15,022 nucleotides of DNA from Zychaea mexicana. Taxonomy: Eukaryota; Mucoromycota; Mucoromycetes; Mucorales; Lichtheimiaceae. Under the pieces are notes generated by a model that was given only the letters and a program-made list of their open reading frames with translations, ran no database searches and was not told the origin of the DNA. Each line of letters begins with the position of its first letter. Positions within the stretch are counted from its first letter, which is position 1. This document shows, one piece after another, positions 1 through 9,482 of this stretch. The position numbers were made by a program, and so were the translations under genes. The DNA is taken from contig NW_026516949.1 of assembly GCF_025766255.1 (NCBI RefSeq), positions 1-15,022 of the forward strand. The letters are read 5' to 3'.

Positions 1-1024
1 TTATATGTTAAATTTATATTTGAGTGATATTACTCTTGCTTTTTTTTTTTTAGTTCATTCTGTACATAGTTTAAATGTTTATATATTATGCTTAATTCAT
101 AATGCTTTCTCTGTATCTTTTGTATTATACTTAATGCTTGTATATACTATGCATAATTTATATCTTAATATTTTCACGTATATTTTCTTTATTTCATGTA
201 ATTGATGTTTCATGCAGTATTTACTATAGTTATTTCCTACCTTGGTCAGTTTACTTGTGCTTTCTTCGCTTTGCACGGGTTGTGCTTCATATCCAGGTTT
301 ATACTATGCTTCATTCCTATATCTTAATTACTCTACTTATGCTTTCTCTGCTTCGCTCGGGTTGTGCTTTGTGCGCGGGTTGAAGCTACACTTACTTTGT
401 ATCCTAAGTACTCTACTTACACTTTCTTAGCTTCGCTCGAGTTATACTTCGCACACGGGTTTATGCTATGCTTGATTCCTTTCTTAACTACGCTACTTGC
501 ACTTTCTCAGCTTTGCTCCGGTTTTGCTTCGCACACGGGTTTATGCTATGCTTGATTCCTTTCTTAGCTACTCTACTCAAGCTTCTTCGCTTCGCTCGGG
601 TTGCGCTTCGCGCATGGGTTGACGCTATGCTTTATTTATATCCTATTAACCCTCCTCATGCTATCTCAGCTTCAGTTGGGCTGTGCTTCATATATGGGTT
701 TACACTACACTTTATTTGTATATCTTAATCACTCTACTCATGCTTTCTTCGCTTCGCTCGGGTTGTGCTTCGCACACGGGTTTACACTACGCTTTATCCC
801 TATCCTAATCACTCTCCTCATGCTTTCTTTGCTTCGCTCGGGTTGTGCTTCGTACACAGGTTGACGCTATGCTTTATTTATATCCTAATAACCCTCCTCA
901 TGCTATCTCAGCTTCAGTTGGGCTGTGCTTCATGTATGGGTTTACACTACACTTTATTTGTATATCTTAATCACTCTATTCATGCTTTCTTTGCTTCGCT
1001 CAGGTTGTGCTTCGCACACCGGTT
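1..1024. repeat. 80-bp minisatellite, left part
   Basis: A tandem array with an 80-bp period. The core GCTTCGCTCGGG (or a close variant such as GCTTCAGTTGGG) recurs at about 350, 430, 510, 589, 669, 751, 831, 911 and 993, so spacing is 79-82 bp. Each unit then has a TGTGCTTCGCACACGGGTTTA-like part, a CTATGCTTTAT-like part and a CCTAATCACTCTCC-like part. Copies before about 290 are AT-rich and degenerate, as expected at an eroding edge. The array lacks stops over long stretches in several frames, but 80 is not a multiple of three and the frames shift, so I read it as non-coding. It continues at 4652 after the hAT element. Confidence 0.9.
1017..1024. repeat. Target-site duplication of the hAT element, left copy
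   Basis: CACCGGTT directly precedes the left terminal inverted repeat and is repeated exactly at 4652-4659 directly after the right one. Eight base pairs is the usual target duplication of hAT elements. The surrounding minisatellite normally reads CACGGGTT here, so the site carried one G-to-C change before or at insertion. Confidence 0.9.
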
Positions 1025-1036
1025 TAAGGGTCCTCA
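1025..1036 (+). repeat. hAT left terminal inverted repeat
   Basis: TAAGGGTCCTCA matches the reverse complement of the right end (TAAGGATCCTCA) at 11 of 12 positions. The TA at the tip and the 8-bp duplication outside it fix the element boundary. Confidence 0.9.
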
Positions 1037-1039
1037 CGG

Positions 1040-1146
1040 GCCGGGCCGGGACGGTTCTCTGCCAGAACCGTCCCGAGCATAATGTACATCAGAACCGACT
1101 CGACCCGGCCCGAGAACCGACCCGAGAACCGAGATTAGAACCGAGT
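1040..1146. repeat. hAT left subterminal region: GAACCG repeats and a perfect hairpin
   Basis: A GC-rich stretch with five GAACCG motifs (near 1065, 1092, 1114, 1126 and 1139) and one CGGTTC (near 1052). The first pair forms a perfect inverted repeat: arms 1047-1058 and 1064-1075 (CGGGACGGTTCT and its complement) with a 5-nt loop. Clustered short subterminal repeats are known transposase-binding sites in Ac, Tol2 and Hermes; binding here is by analogy only. The tract is far more GC-rich than the surrounding element. Confidence 0.75.
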
Positions 1147-2044
1147 TCTTCAACTGCAATTTCAAGAGGGATGGAATTACACAAGATTACAATGATAATC
1201 GCGTGAATCGAAGGGAAGGCGTAATTATTGTAGTGCATAGCGAAATTTGTGAATAGAAAATGTGTTTTATTTCAATTGTGGATATACAGTATGACCGTGC
1301 GTGGTTGATTGTTGAATTAAAGTATGAAATGTGTTCTAATCGCTGATCTGGTGGGGGAATTTCAGAGAATGCCGGAAAAAAGATTGCTGTATCAACTGTG
1401 TAATGACGTGTGTACAGATTGCTGAGAAGAGAATTTTGACGTGCCTTTGGTTTGGTTCGCAGCATTAAACGCTGCGTGCTCAGCAGTGTTAATTATACTT
1501 ATACTACTAGTAACGAATGGACACGAACGATTAAAGGAAGAACACTGAAAGCAAAAATCGCGCACTCAGCAGTGGTACAGCTCAGCATGCTGCTGACTTC
1601 TAAAAACTTCCTTTTACGAAATGACAGGCGAGGTATTACTTAGCACTATTTGAAGAGAAGCTGCCGTTTGGTATCATTATCCTCAACGCGTCATGAAAAG
1701 TATAAAAGCAACAACTTTATTTTTGGGCAAAATAACTCAACTATTTACTTACATACAGCTTGAACCATTCTACTCTATATCCGTACCTTTTTATATCACA
1801 TCCAACGCAATGACCTACCCAAACTACTCAGTTGGCTCCAGCTCTGACGACGCTCGTGGTGCTCTTTCTGATCGCGTAAGATTAATCTAGGATACTCCAT
1901 CATATGCAATATCACCTGCAACCAGCTGATGATAGTACCATTTTATAGAGAGAGTCCAGCCGTAATTCGTCCTTATCCAACACAAGTTGTTCGTTATTAA
2001 GTTTTGTTCCTCCTTCCCTAGCCCGTGATCAATCCAACGTCTCC
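1147..2044 (+). promoter_or_regulatory. hAT 5' non-coding region with putative promoter and leader
   Basis: About 900 bp between the subterminal repeats and the transposase start. A TATAAAAG motif lies at 1701-1708 and a weaker TTTTATAG near 1941. A donor-like GTAAGA at 1876 and an acceptor-like TCCCTAG ending at 2021 could frame a 146-bp leader intron. Joining a short upstream reading frame (ATG at 1810) across that intron does not stay in frame with the transposase, so if spliced it would be untranslated. No other gene is seen here. Confidence 0.4.
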
Positions 2045-4248
2045 ATGGCGTCAGTCGGTTCGCATGTAATGGACACTGATGAAGAGTGCTTCGATGATTC
2101 CGCTTCCATGATCGACCACCAAGAAATCACACAGCTTGCCGGTGACGGCGCGAACATTGACACGAGCGGTAAAGAAAAGCAGTCAGTAAGCAGCTGGGTT
2201 CTCACTCATGAATACGGCAAACGCGTCTCTATCAACGGTCAACCGAAAATCAAGTGCCAGCGGCCTGGTTGCAACAAGGTGTACAACGCAAAGCAAGGTA
2301 ATACGTCTGGGCTTGTGAAGCACCTGAAGAATGTCCATCGAATCACGCAAACAACTGGTCCGCACGTTCAGGGGAACAAGCGCCAAGCCGGCCCAATGGA
2401 CCAGCATGTCGAATTTAAGCATAAGCGTACGTTTGAAAAGGGCGCCTTCCAACGACAATTCGTCAAATTTTTGGTCAAGAGCAAGCTCCCATTTACTTTG
2501 GCCGAAAGCGAAGAATTGCAGGAGTTGTTCTACATGGCACAATCAGCACCTACGCAAGAATCCGTCAAGCTTTTGAATGCTGACAGTATGTCGAGAAAGG
2601 TAAACTTCATTTCACGTTTTGTTAAACAAGGATTCAGACATATACTTAACTTTCACTGAAATAGCTGGATGAAGAATACGTCAGAGCCAAAGAACAAACC
2701 GCCGCCTTGCTCAAGAGCGTGCCAAAAATTTCTTGCACCGTCGACAGCTGGACCAGCCCATTCCGGCAAGAATTTCTTGGTGTGACAGCACACTGGATGT
2801 GCAGATCGACGTGGTCTCTGCAAGAAGTTCGCCTAGGGTTCCAGCCTTTGGAAGGTCCACATACTGGAGAGAACCTTGCCGACGCCTTCTTGAAAGTCTT
2901 AGATGAGTTCGATCTTTGTTCGAGGCTTTTCACAATTACGAGTGACAACGCATCGAATATGACCAAGATGATGACCGTAATCGAACGACGCGCGAAAGAG
3001 AAAGATTGGTAAGTTACTGGGATTATGCTGCTTTGCCAAGATACTCATAAAAAACTATGTGCTCACCAACAACTTATAAAACCAAGGCCATTCCGCAAAG
3101 ACATCCATCATATCCCTTGTGTTGGACACGTCCTTAACTTGGCAGTTCAGGATATCCTGCGAGTTGGTCTTTCAGCACAGGCACCAGAAGAAGAAATCGT
3201 TGACGACGACGAAGAACAAATGCCTACCAACTCTAATGTGCTGGTCAAACTACGAAGAGGCGTTACCAAGATAAGGTAGTCATCAGTTAATTAAGCATTA
3301 AACTATTTTTCAAGTGATTAACAGGTTTTGATCTATTACCTTAGATCGTCACCGCAACGCTTACAGAAGTTCCTGCGTACCTTGAACAACGAAGGCTGTC
3401 CCAAACTCAAGCTCATTCCTGATGTCCGTACTCGTTGGAATTCGACGTTTGAAATGATCACGCGGGCTATCGCGGTCGAGGCTGGCTACAACGCAATGTG
3501 CACTGAGGCGCTGGCACAGTATAGGTTGACTGCACAAGAATGGGAGCGCCTGAAGCAGATCCGTGCTCTCCTTGAGCCGTTCGAGAAAGTGACCAAGAGG
3601 TTGTCAGCCAGCAAGTCGCATGCCACCATCAACCTCACCATCCTTTGCTATAACCATCTGATGGACAGGCTTGAGGACTATAAGACCAGCCCATCCACAC
3701 CCATCGACCTGTGCGAAGCAGCGGAAGTCGGTCTCGTTAAGCTGCGAAAGTATTACGGCAAGACTGACACGTCCAACGTTTATGCGTGCGCCACTGCAAT
3801 GGATCCTAGCCTGAAGTTTGTCTGGTGGGCTAAGAGCGGCTGGGAAAGGGAATGGCAGGAGTATAGCCAGCAAATTGTCCGGGATACCTGGTCGACGTTC
3901 AAGGATCGCGCGGATGTCGATATCGAAGTGAGCGAGCAGCTGCAGGAGATGTATGCGTTGTACCAGATCGACCGAAGCCAAGACGAATTAGAGGAATACA
4001 TTGGCGAACAACCGATGATGCCAATGGTGGAAGCAGGCAAGCACACAGAGCTAATCTTCTGGGAGTCCCAGTCACAGAAATGGCCGAACTTAAGCAACAT
4101 GGCTGCACAATACTTGGCGGTGCCAGCAACATCGACTCCTTCTGAGCGTTCTTTCTCGGCAGCTCGACATTTGCTACCGTACACCCGCAATCGTTTGTCT
4201 GAGGAAACCATAAAAAAGTTAATGCTTTTGAACTCCTGGTACCCTTAA
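2045..4248 (+). CDS. hAT transposase with BED zinc finger (4 exons, 663 aa)
   Basis: Cut-and-paste transposase acting on this element's own ends in the nucleus. Exons 2045-2599, 2665-3008, 3087-3275 and 3345-4248; the three introns (65, 78 and 69 bp) begin GT, end AG, and join in phase into one open frame. A BED-type finger lies at residues 51-98 (W51, C71-x4-C76, H93-x4-H98), followed by the PFTLAES block near 149-155. The RNase H-like core has D212 in CTVDSW and D279 in TSDN, then the CVGH motif (C311, H314), RWNST near 393 and the AMDPSLK block near 514. The C-terminal dimerisation region at about 580-663 contains YLAVP and SERSFS with E630. By comparison with Hermes, D212, D279 and E630 are the likely catalytic triad. 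Length and block order suit the family, and I see no missing key block. The ATG at 2045 is the first in frame; M9 is an alternative. Confidence 0.93.
2600..2664 (+). other. Transposase intron 1 (65 bp)
   Basis: Begins GTAAAC and ends GAAATAG, with a CTTAAC branch-like site about 20 bp before the acceptor. Splicing is needed because the genomic frame runs into a stop at 2657-2659, and joining the exons continues the hAT homology in phase 0. Confidence 0.8.
3009..3086 (+). other. Transposase intron 2 (78 bp)
   Basis: Begins GTAAGT and ends AACCAAG. It splits the codon of W300 after its second base. Joining restores the PFRKDIHHIPCVGH stretch directly after the KEKDW end of exon 2. Confidence 0.8.
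3276..3344 (+). other. Transposase intron 3 (69 bp)
   Basis: Begins GTAGTC, a weaker donor, and ends TACCTTAG. It splits the codon of R363; joining yields KIRSSPQR, a sequence typical of hAT transposases at this point, which is why these sites were chosen over in-frame alternatives. Confidence 0.78.
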
Positions 4249-4519
4249 AATTTTTTGGCTTTTCCTCTTTTCTCCTTTGTTCCTGCCAACTCCGTCCCTT
4301 TTCTCTTGTCTTTGCACTTTCTTTTTCATACTTTCTTTTACTCCACCCATTTCACAACCTTTCTTTTTTTAATAGATAGATATAAGTTATATAACATATT
4401 GATTTTTCTTAGAAGAAATAAATAAACCTACGCTCGGAAAAACACAACTTCACTCGTCCCTCCATTAAAAATTATTCTTGCACAGTCAATGCATTTAGTT
4501 GCAATGACACGACGAATCT
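4249..4519 (+). terminator. hAT 3' non-coding region with polyadenylation signals
   Basis: The stop codon is followed by a pyrimidine-rich tract (about 4256-4370) and two overlapping AATAAA hexamers at 4417-4426, the likely 3' end signal of the transposase mRNA. No further coding sequence is apparent before the subterminal repeats. Confidence 0.55.
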
Positions 4520-4639
4520 ATAGTCGGTTCCTCAGTTCCAACCAAAGAGAACCGAGTCGGTTCCGGTTCGGTTCTTCCATGGAACCGGCCCGACCAGAAC
4601 CGACCCGACCCGACTTTTGGATCGGTTCTTCGGTTCCTA
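4520..4639. repeat. hAT right subterminal region: CGGTTC/GAACCG repeats
   Basis: A GC-rich tract mirroring the left end, with about eight or nine CGGTTC or GAACCG motifs in mixed orientation between 4523 and 4637, some directly abutting (GTTCCGGTTCGGTTC near 4560-4575). Together with the left cluster this gives the element matched but not identical ends. A role in transposase binding is inferred from other hAT elements. Confidence 0.7.
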
Positions 4640-4651
4640 TGAGGATCCTTA
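4640..4651 (-). repeat. hAT right terminal inverted repeat
   Basis: TGAGGATCCTTA, the inverted partner of 1025-1036 with one mismatch (A for G at position 6 of the repeat). Confidence 0.9.
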
Positions 4652-4659
4652 CACCGGTT
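4652..4659. repeat. Target-site duplication of the hAT element, right copy
   Basis: CACCGGTT, identical to 1017-1024. After it the 80-bp repeat resumes mid-unit (TACACTACGCTTTATCC), exactly where the left side stopped. Confidence 0.9.
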
Positions 4660-5060
4660 TACACTACGCTTTATCCCTATCCTAATCACTCTCCTTATGC
4701 TTTCTTCGCTTCGCTCGGGTTGTGCTTCGCACACGGGTTTACACTACGCTTTATCCCTATCCTAATCACTCTCCTCATTCTTTCTTCGCTTCGCTCGGGT
4801 TGTGCTTCGCGCATGGGTTGACGCTATGCTTTATTCCTATCCTAATCACTCTCCTCATGCTTTCTTCGCTTCGCTTGGGTTACGCTTCGTGCATGGGTTT
4901 ATGCTATTCTTAATTTATATCTTAATAACTCTCGTCATGTGTTCTTCAATTCACTCAGTTTGTGCTTCGTACATAGGTTGACACTATGATTATTCCCTGT
5001 CTTAATTACTCTACTAATGCTTTCTTTGCTTTGCTTGGGTTGTGCTTTGCGTGGGTATAT
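4652..5060. repeat. 80-bp minisatellite, right part
   Basis: Continuation of the array at 1-1024. Core GCTTCGCTCGGG-like motifs lie at about 4708, 4788, 4868, 4949 and 5028. The units at 4708 and 4788 are nearly identical to each other; later ones decay (for example TTCACTCAGTT near 4950) until the array fades into AT-rich sequence by about 5060. No gene. Confidence 0.9.
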
Positions 5061-5904
5061 ACTATAGGTATTAAACCATAATACCCAAACCTTGAAAAAT
5101 CCACGATTTCCATTGTGATCCGAAAAAAGAATAATATCTAAAAAGTTTCAAGTTCAAGAAAATAAAGCACTTTCGATCTGAAGATGACATAGTGTTTAAT
5201 CTATATAACTTATTATCCATATAAACATGTTTGATCCATAACGATTTTTTGAATCCATAGAAAATATTTTATTAGTGATTAATACATAAAATTACCTTAT
5301 TATCATATTGAATGATTGTTTATTGGAAAATCTACTAAATCCACCATATTTCTTTGCTACAGTATAAATTATTCCCAGTGCAGGTGCAGGTGTTGGTATA
5401 TGTGATAATGAAGACAACACTGGAACTGTTGCTTCATTTGCATGCTGAAGCTCTTAGCGACACTACTGTTTGTTGTATCCAACATGATCAATAACACATA
5501 TTCTTTAATTGGTCATTAACGATTGCTGTTATTTCCCTCATAACCTCACTTGTGCGGACATTTCTTTATTCATACACATCTTGGTGAAACACCGATCAGC
5601 TATGCTCAGGAAGAAGTTGTCATTATTGGGATCACGTAATTCACATTAGCTACTATCTGAGGCATTTACCCAGATGTACCTTTTACTCATGCATCATACA
5701 TTACTTAATCCTATATAATTGATTTGTAACATCAATTCATCCGTTCAATGCACACGCCGTGGTAGTTGCCAAGGATAAGCCATTTCTTATAAATAGTGAG
5801 AACTTTTGTTATCATAATAAACCAATTTCAATTCCTTTCGGGTCTCGTTGACTTATTCTGTCTCTTTTGGTTTATTGGATATTACACTGTTGATAGTAAT
5901 AGTC

Positions 5905-5921
5905 ATCATCATCATCATCAT
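5905..5921. repeat. CAT trinucleotide microsatellite
   Basis: Five to six tandem CAT units in an AT-rich background. A shorter related run follows near 6013-6026. The histidine runs it gives in one frame are not evidence of a gene. Confidence 0.7.
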
Positions 5922-6309
5922 TATTTTGTAGTTCTTCTGCTAAAAATGTCAAAAGAATACTTTTTAACATCATTGCCGTCGTTCTTCTTGGTAGATTACT
6001 GCCAAATCTGATGCATCATCATCATCGTCAATGTCTCTAGACGGCGCTCAAATGATTCATATTGGCTGTGTGGGGTTGTATATGTGAGGATCGTGAGTGC
6101 ATGATAGTAGTTGCTTATATTTTCTTTCTAAACATTGATCTAAAAAACGTCAAAACGAAACCGTTTATTGTCATTGCCATTGTTTTCTTCAACAAAATGT
6201 TGCCAATATATAAGATCCAATATCAACATTGCCTAATGATACTGCCAGCTCATAGACATGTGTATTATTATTATTAGTACAGCATCATGCTAGATGCTAA
6301 AGTGATCCA

Positions 6310-6372
6310 GCATTCTACACAGCACAATTAGACCTTTTATTGTCATCGTTATTATGGTGCTGCATAGAATGC
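6310..6372. repeat. Imperfect inverted repeat (16-bp arms)
   Basis: Arms GCATTCTACACAGCAC (6310-6325) and GTGCTGCATAGAATGC (6357-6372) pair at 14 of 16 positions around a 31-nt loop. It could be a short transposon remnant or a cruciform-forming site. No target duplication was recognised around it. Confidence 0.5.
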
Positions 6373-6740
6373 TTTCAGCAACTATTATCTAATGCTATTA
6401 TCAATTATTGTTTATACCCACGCTTGGTCCTATTTTTTTTACAAGTTCTTGGTAAAAACATAGTCTCTTAGAGTCTAGTCTTGATATTTTTGGTCGCTGC
6501 TGAATATACGTTTGAATGATACTCAATATAGCAAGTGCCGTCGTCCATTTGGGATATATGTTACTAACAGACAATTAAAGAGAGGCAACAAAAAAAACAT
6601 AAGTTCATACTCAATACATAAGAGTTTGACCAGAAGACATACTTTCTAAATAGTTTCTATATACGGTCTGAACCATCACTGCAAAAAGAAACATGTATTA
6701 CCTAGGAGTTTTGGGGTGAAACGAGGGGAATATGAGTTGA

Positions 6741-7826
6741 TGCCACAAACACGAAACGGGTATTTCCCTGTCCTCACGCTCATGATAATGCTGCTCGTTC
6801 AAATGGATTCCGATTTGCATCTGTGGATGGTGAGATATCAGTGTGCGCAAGTCGTTGCAGTTGCTCGTTATATATAACGAACTAATATACATATGGTCTG
6901 TCCACAGTTGTTGCCCCTACAAAAAAACAATGTCACAATCACGAAGCCAGTTTCGTCATATTCTCACGCTCATGATACTACTGCTCATTCAAATGGATTA
7001 CGATTCGCATCATTAGATGGTGAGATATCGTCGTACGCGAGTTGTTGGAGTCGATGGGTATATATAAAGCACTAGTATATCCATGGTCCATCCACAGCTG
7101 TTGCTGCTCCAAAAAAAATGCCACAAACACTATGCAAATTTCCTCATATCCACACGCTCATGATAACGCTGCTCGTTCAAACATATTGCAATTCGCATCA
7201 GTGGATGCTGAGACATCGCTGTGCGCTAGTAGTTGTAGTTAATGGTTATATATGACGCACTATAATACACATGGTCCGTTCACGGCTGTTGCTGCTCCAA
7301 AAAATATGCCACAAACACGAAACCGGTATCGCCCTGTCCTCACGCTCATGATAATGCTGCTGATTCAAATGGATTGTAATTTGCATCAGTGGATGGCGAG
7401 ATATCGTTGTGCGCGAATCGTTGCAGTTGATGGTTATATATGACGCACTATAATACACATGGTCCGTCCATAGCTGTTGCTCTTCCAAAAAATTTGCCAC
7501 AGACATGAAACCAATATCGTCATATCCTCACGGTCATGATAATGCTGCTCGTTCAAACGGATTGTGATTCGCATCAGTGGATGGTGAGGTATCGTCATGC
7601 TCGATTCGTTGGAGTTGATGGTAATATATAAAGATATATAAAGCACTAGTATACGCATGGTCCGTTCACGGTTGTTGCTCCTCCAAAAAAATTGCCACAA
7701 ACACAAAGCCGGTTCTGTCATATCCACACGCTCACGATAATGCTGCTCGTTCAAATGGATTGCAATTCGCATCAGTAAATGGTGAGATATCGTCGTGCGC
7801 AGAATATCATGATTATAGCAATACAC
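6741..7826. repeat. Satellite array 1: six monomers of about 188 bp
   Basis: The anchor TGCCACAAACACGA (or a variant) starts monomers at 6741, 6931, 7119, 7307, 7495 and 7693, spacings 190, 188, 188, 188 and 198; the last monomer is incomplete. Each contains CTCATGATAATGCTGCTCGTTCAAA-like, CATCAGTGGATGGTGAGATATCG-like, GTTATATATGACGCAC-like and ATGGTCCGTCCACAGCTGTTGCTGCTCC-like blocks. The period is not a multiple of three, so the long minus-strand frames crossing it are not conserved in frame. Several blocks align with the monomers of arrays 2 and 3, so the families share an ancestor. Confidence 0.9.
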
Positions 7827-8060
7827 CAGTTATGTTCAGGAAAAAACCAAAATACTACCAAGGTTATTGCTCGTAAAAAAAGCGAATGACATGGAAACGA
7901 TGTCGCCATCTCGTTGCACTTTGGTATCCAAGTATGAAGAAAACCGGTCTGTACAAGCTAGGGCACGTTTTGTCGCCTTTGTGCTGTAGTTTTTATTATC
8001 ACGCTTGAATCGTCAAGTTAATTGACTCTGACCGTTCTCTTTTATCTCTCAAAGCAAGTG
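7827..8060. repeat. Diverged tail of repeat unit 1
   Basis: This segment follows array 1 as the tails follow arrays 2 and 3, and aligns weakly with them: a GTTATTGCTCGTAAAAAAAGCGAATG-like part against the TGATGCTACTTGAACAAAAGC part near 9520, then GTCTGTACAAG, GTGCTGTAGT and TCAAGTTAATTGACTCTGACCGTT against matching blocks near 9610-9712 and 11050-11145. It lacks the CGGGGTC block that ends the other two units, so this is the oldest or most truncated unit. Confidence 0.55.
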
Positions 8061-8287
8061 ATGAACAATGTTGTGGGTTCATGGAGTGGCATTTTTTGTG
8101 TATAATGTTGCTGTTCTTGGCGATTGGCATTGGCTTCTGCGATTAGTAGATAAGAGAATGCTTCACTGTTGTCCCCACGCCAAAGATATTCCTGTGTTGA
8201 CGAAAGCCAAATTGTCCGTTCGTTACGGACTTTTTGACCAATTAAATGTGGCGGAAAGACCGGGAACACTATTTATCCAGCCACCCG
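8061..8287. other. Spacer between repeat units 1 and 2
   Basis: A stretch without clear similarity to the other units. Frames on both strands (plus from 8068, minus from 8269) are open but carry no recognisable domain, and the plus frame runs on into the repeat, so neither is called as a gene. Confidence 0.45.
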
Positions 8288-8710
8288 TAGCAGCAAAGCT
8301 GTATAGATGCAGATATACCCCTCAGCAGCTTCCACTGATTGGATTTTCATATACGAACATGCACCAGAACCGCAGATGCCACATTTATTTATGTATTTTC
8401 AAGCTCAAAGCATGTGGAGCTGTTTTTGTTCATCACACGACAACAGAATCTCATTCCATAAAATAGCAATTTATTACAGCATGCTAATATTATACACTCA
8501 AAAAATGCTATTGCTTCCTTACCTGCATATCGCCGTTGCTTTCCACAGAGCCCTCGAAGAATAGCTTTACTGTCATTATATCCTTATTATCCTTCTCTTC
8601 CTTACCTATGTGATAATGGGATATCGCCAGGCCTGGATCCTTGTAGTAATCCTCATTTGCTTCAGGCCGCTCTTGATCTATAATAATCCACACGCTCTTT
8701 TTACCGCAGT

Positions 8711-9482
8711 TGCTCGTCGATAAGACGTGGTAGAAACACTAGATCAGCATCGTCACGTCCGTCAGCTCGTCCTCATTCTACTGCACTAAACGGTTCGTTT
8801 TTTGGAGTACTGGATGGCGAGATATGGCCGTGCGCAAATCGCTCCTTTTTGGCTGACTTTGGTGTATATATATATGTTCCACAGTAAAATGCACGCGTAC
8901 CGTTTCGGGCTGTTGCTTGTCGACATGATATGGTAGAGACATCAGACCACCAGCGTCACGTCCGTCTGCTCGTCCTCATTCTACTGCACTAAACGGTTCG
9001 TTTTTTGGAGTACTGGATGGCGAGATATGGCCGTGCGCAAATCGCTCCTTTTTGGCTGACTTTGGTGTATATATATATGTTCCACAGTAAAATGCACGCG
9101 TACCGTTTCGGGCTGTTGCTTGTCGACATGATATGGTAGAGACATCAGACCACCAGCGTCACGTCCGTCTGCGCGTCCTGATTCTGGCACACTAAGCGGT
9201 TCGTTATTTGGAGTACTGGATGGTGAGATATGGCCGTGCCGAAATCGCTCCTATTTTTAGCTGACTTTGGTGTATATATATATATATATGATCCACAGTA
9301 TAATACACGCGTACCGTTTCTGGCTGTTGCTCGTCGACATGATATGGTAGAGACATCAGACCACCAGCGTCACGTTCGTCTGCTCGTCCTTATTCTGGCA
9401 CACTAAACGGTTCGTTTTTTTGAGTACTGGATGGTGAGATACAGCCGTGCGGGAATAGCTGATGCTTTTGTCTGCCAATTTG
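8711..9482. repeat. Satellite array 2: monomers of about 203 bp
   Basis: Copies start with TGCTCGTCGA or TGCTTGTCGA at 8711, 8914, 9117 and 9328, spacings 203, 203 and 211; the last is cut short near 9482. Each carries TAAACGGTTCG, GAGTACTGGATGG, GAGATATGGCCGTGC, a TGTATATATATATG TATA tract and ACGCGTACCGTTTC. A run of about 205 bp starting near 8764 matches the run starting at 8967 with no difference that I can see, pointing to a very recent duplication or gene conversion. Confidence 0.92.

Larger units (their letters stand above)
1025..4651 (+). mobile_element. Complete hAT-superfamily DNA transposon (3,627 bp)
   Basis: The element starts TAAGGGTCCTCA (1025-1036) and ends TGAGGATCCTTA (4640-4651), a 12-bp terminal inverted repeat with one mismatch, and is flanked by the 8-bp duplication CACCGGTT. 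Inside both ends are clusters of GAACCG/CGGTTC, a likely set of transposase-binding sites. The only gene is a four-exon transposase with BED zinc finger, RNase H-like core and hAT C-terminal dimerisation block, with no stop or frameshift. Excising the element plus one duplication puts the flanking 80-bp repeats back in register (cores at 993 and 4708, minus 3,635, are 80 apart). Intact ends, intact target duplication and an open gene suggest a fairly recent insertion by an element that may still be autonomous; activity itself is inference. Confidence 0.95.
5061..6740. other. AT-rich intergenic stretch with no supportable gene
   Basis: About 1.7 kb of AT-rich sequence. Open frames are all under 75 codons and lack recognisable domains or a chain of phase-matched exons. 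It holds a CAT trinucleotide run near 5905-5921, a second short one near 6013-6026, a weakly repeated CTAAAAA...GTCAAAA...CATTGCC pattern near 5939 and 6138, and an inverted repeat at 6310-6372. It may contain decayed repeats, but I cannot identify any. Confidence 0.6.

Noticed and set aside
5..1206. Chain of overlapping plus-strand frames across the left minisatellite, rich in Leu, Ser and Cys
   Set aside because: They are translations of an 80-bp repeat whose length is not a multiple of three; frames overlap each other and none is favoured.
1693..1890. Small plus-strand frame as an upstream coding exon of the transposase
   Set aside because: Its only good donor (1876) and the acceptor before the transposase start (2021) do not keep frame; the joined frame soon stops. 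At most it is leader sequence.
3604..4211. Minus-strand frames opposite the last transposase exon
   Set aside because: Shadows of the plus-strand gene, which carries the hAT motifs.
5796..6277. Two 71-codon plus-strand frames
   Set aside because: AT-rich, hydrophobic or His-run products from microsatellite-like DNA, no domain, no splice context.
7246..7826. Minus-strand frames of 86 and 130 codons over satellite array 1
   Set aside because: They cross monomers whose 188-bp period shifts frame each time; coding constraint would be expected to keep a multiple of three.
8042..8466. Opposed frames of 132 (plus) and 75 (minus) codons
   Set aside because: No recognisable domain; the plus frame runs into repeat unit 2, whose sister copy in unit 3 does not keep the frame open.
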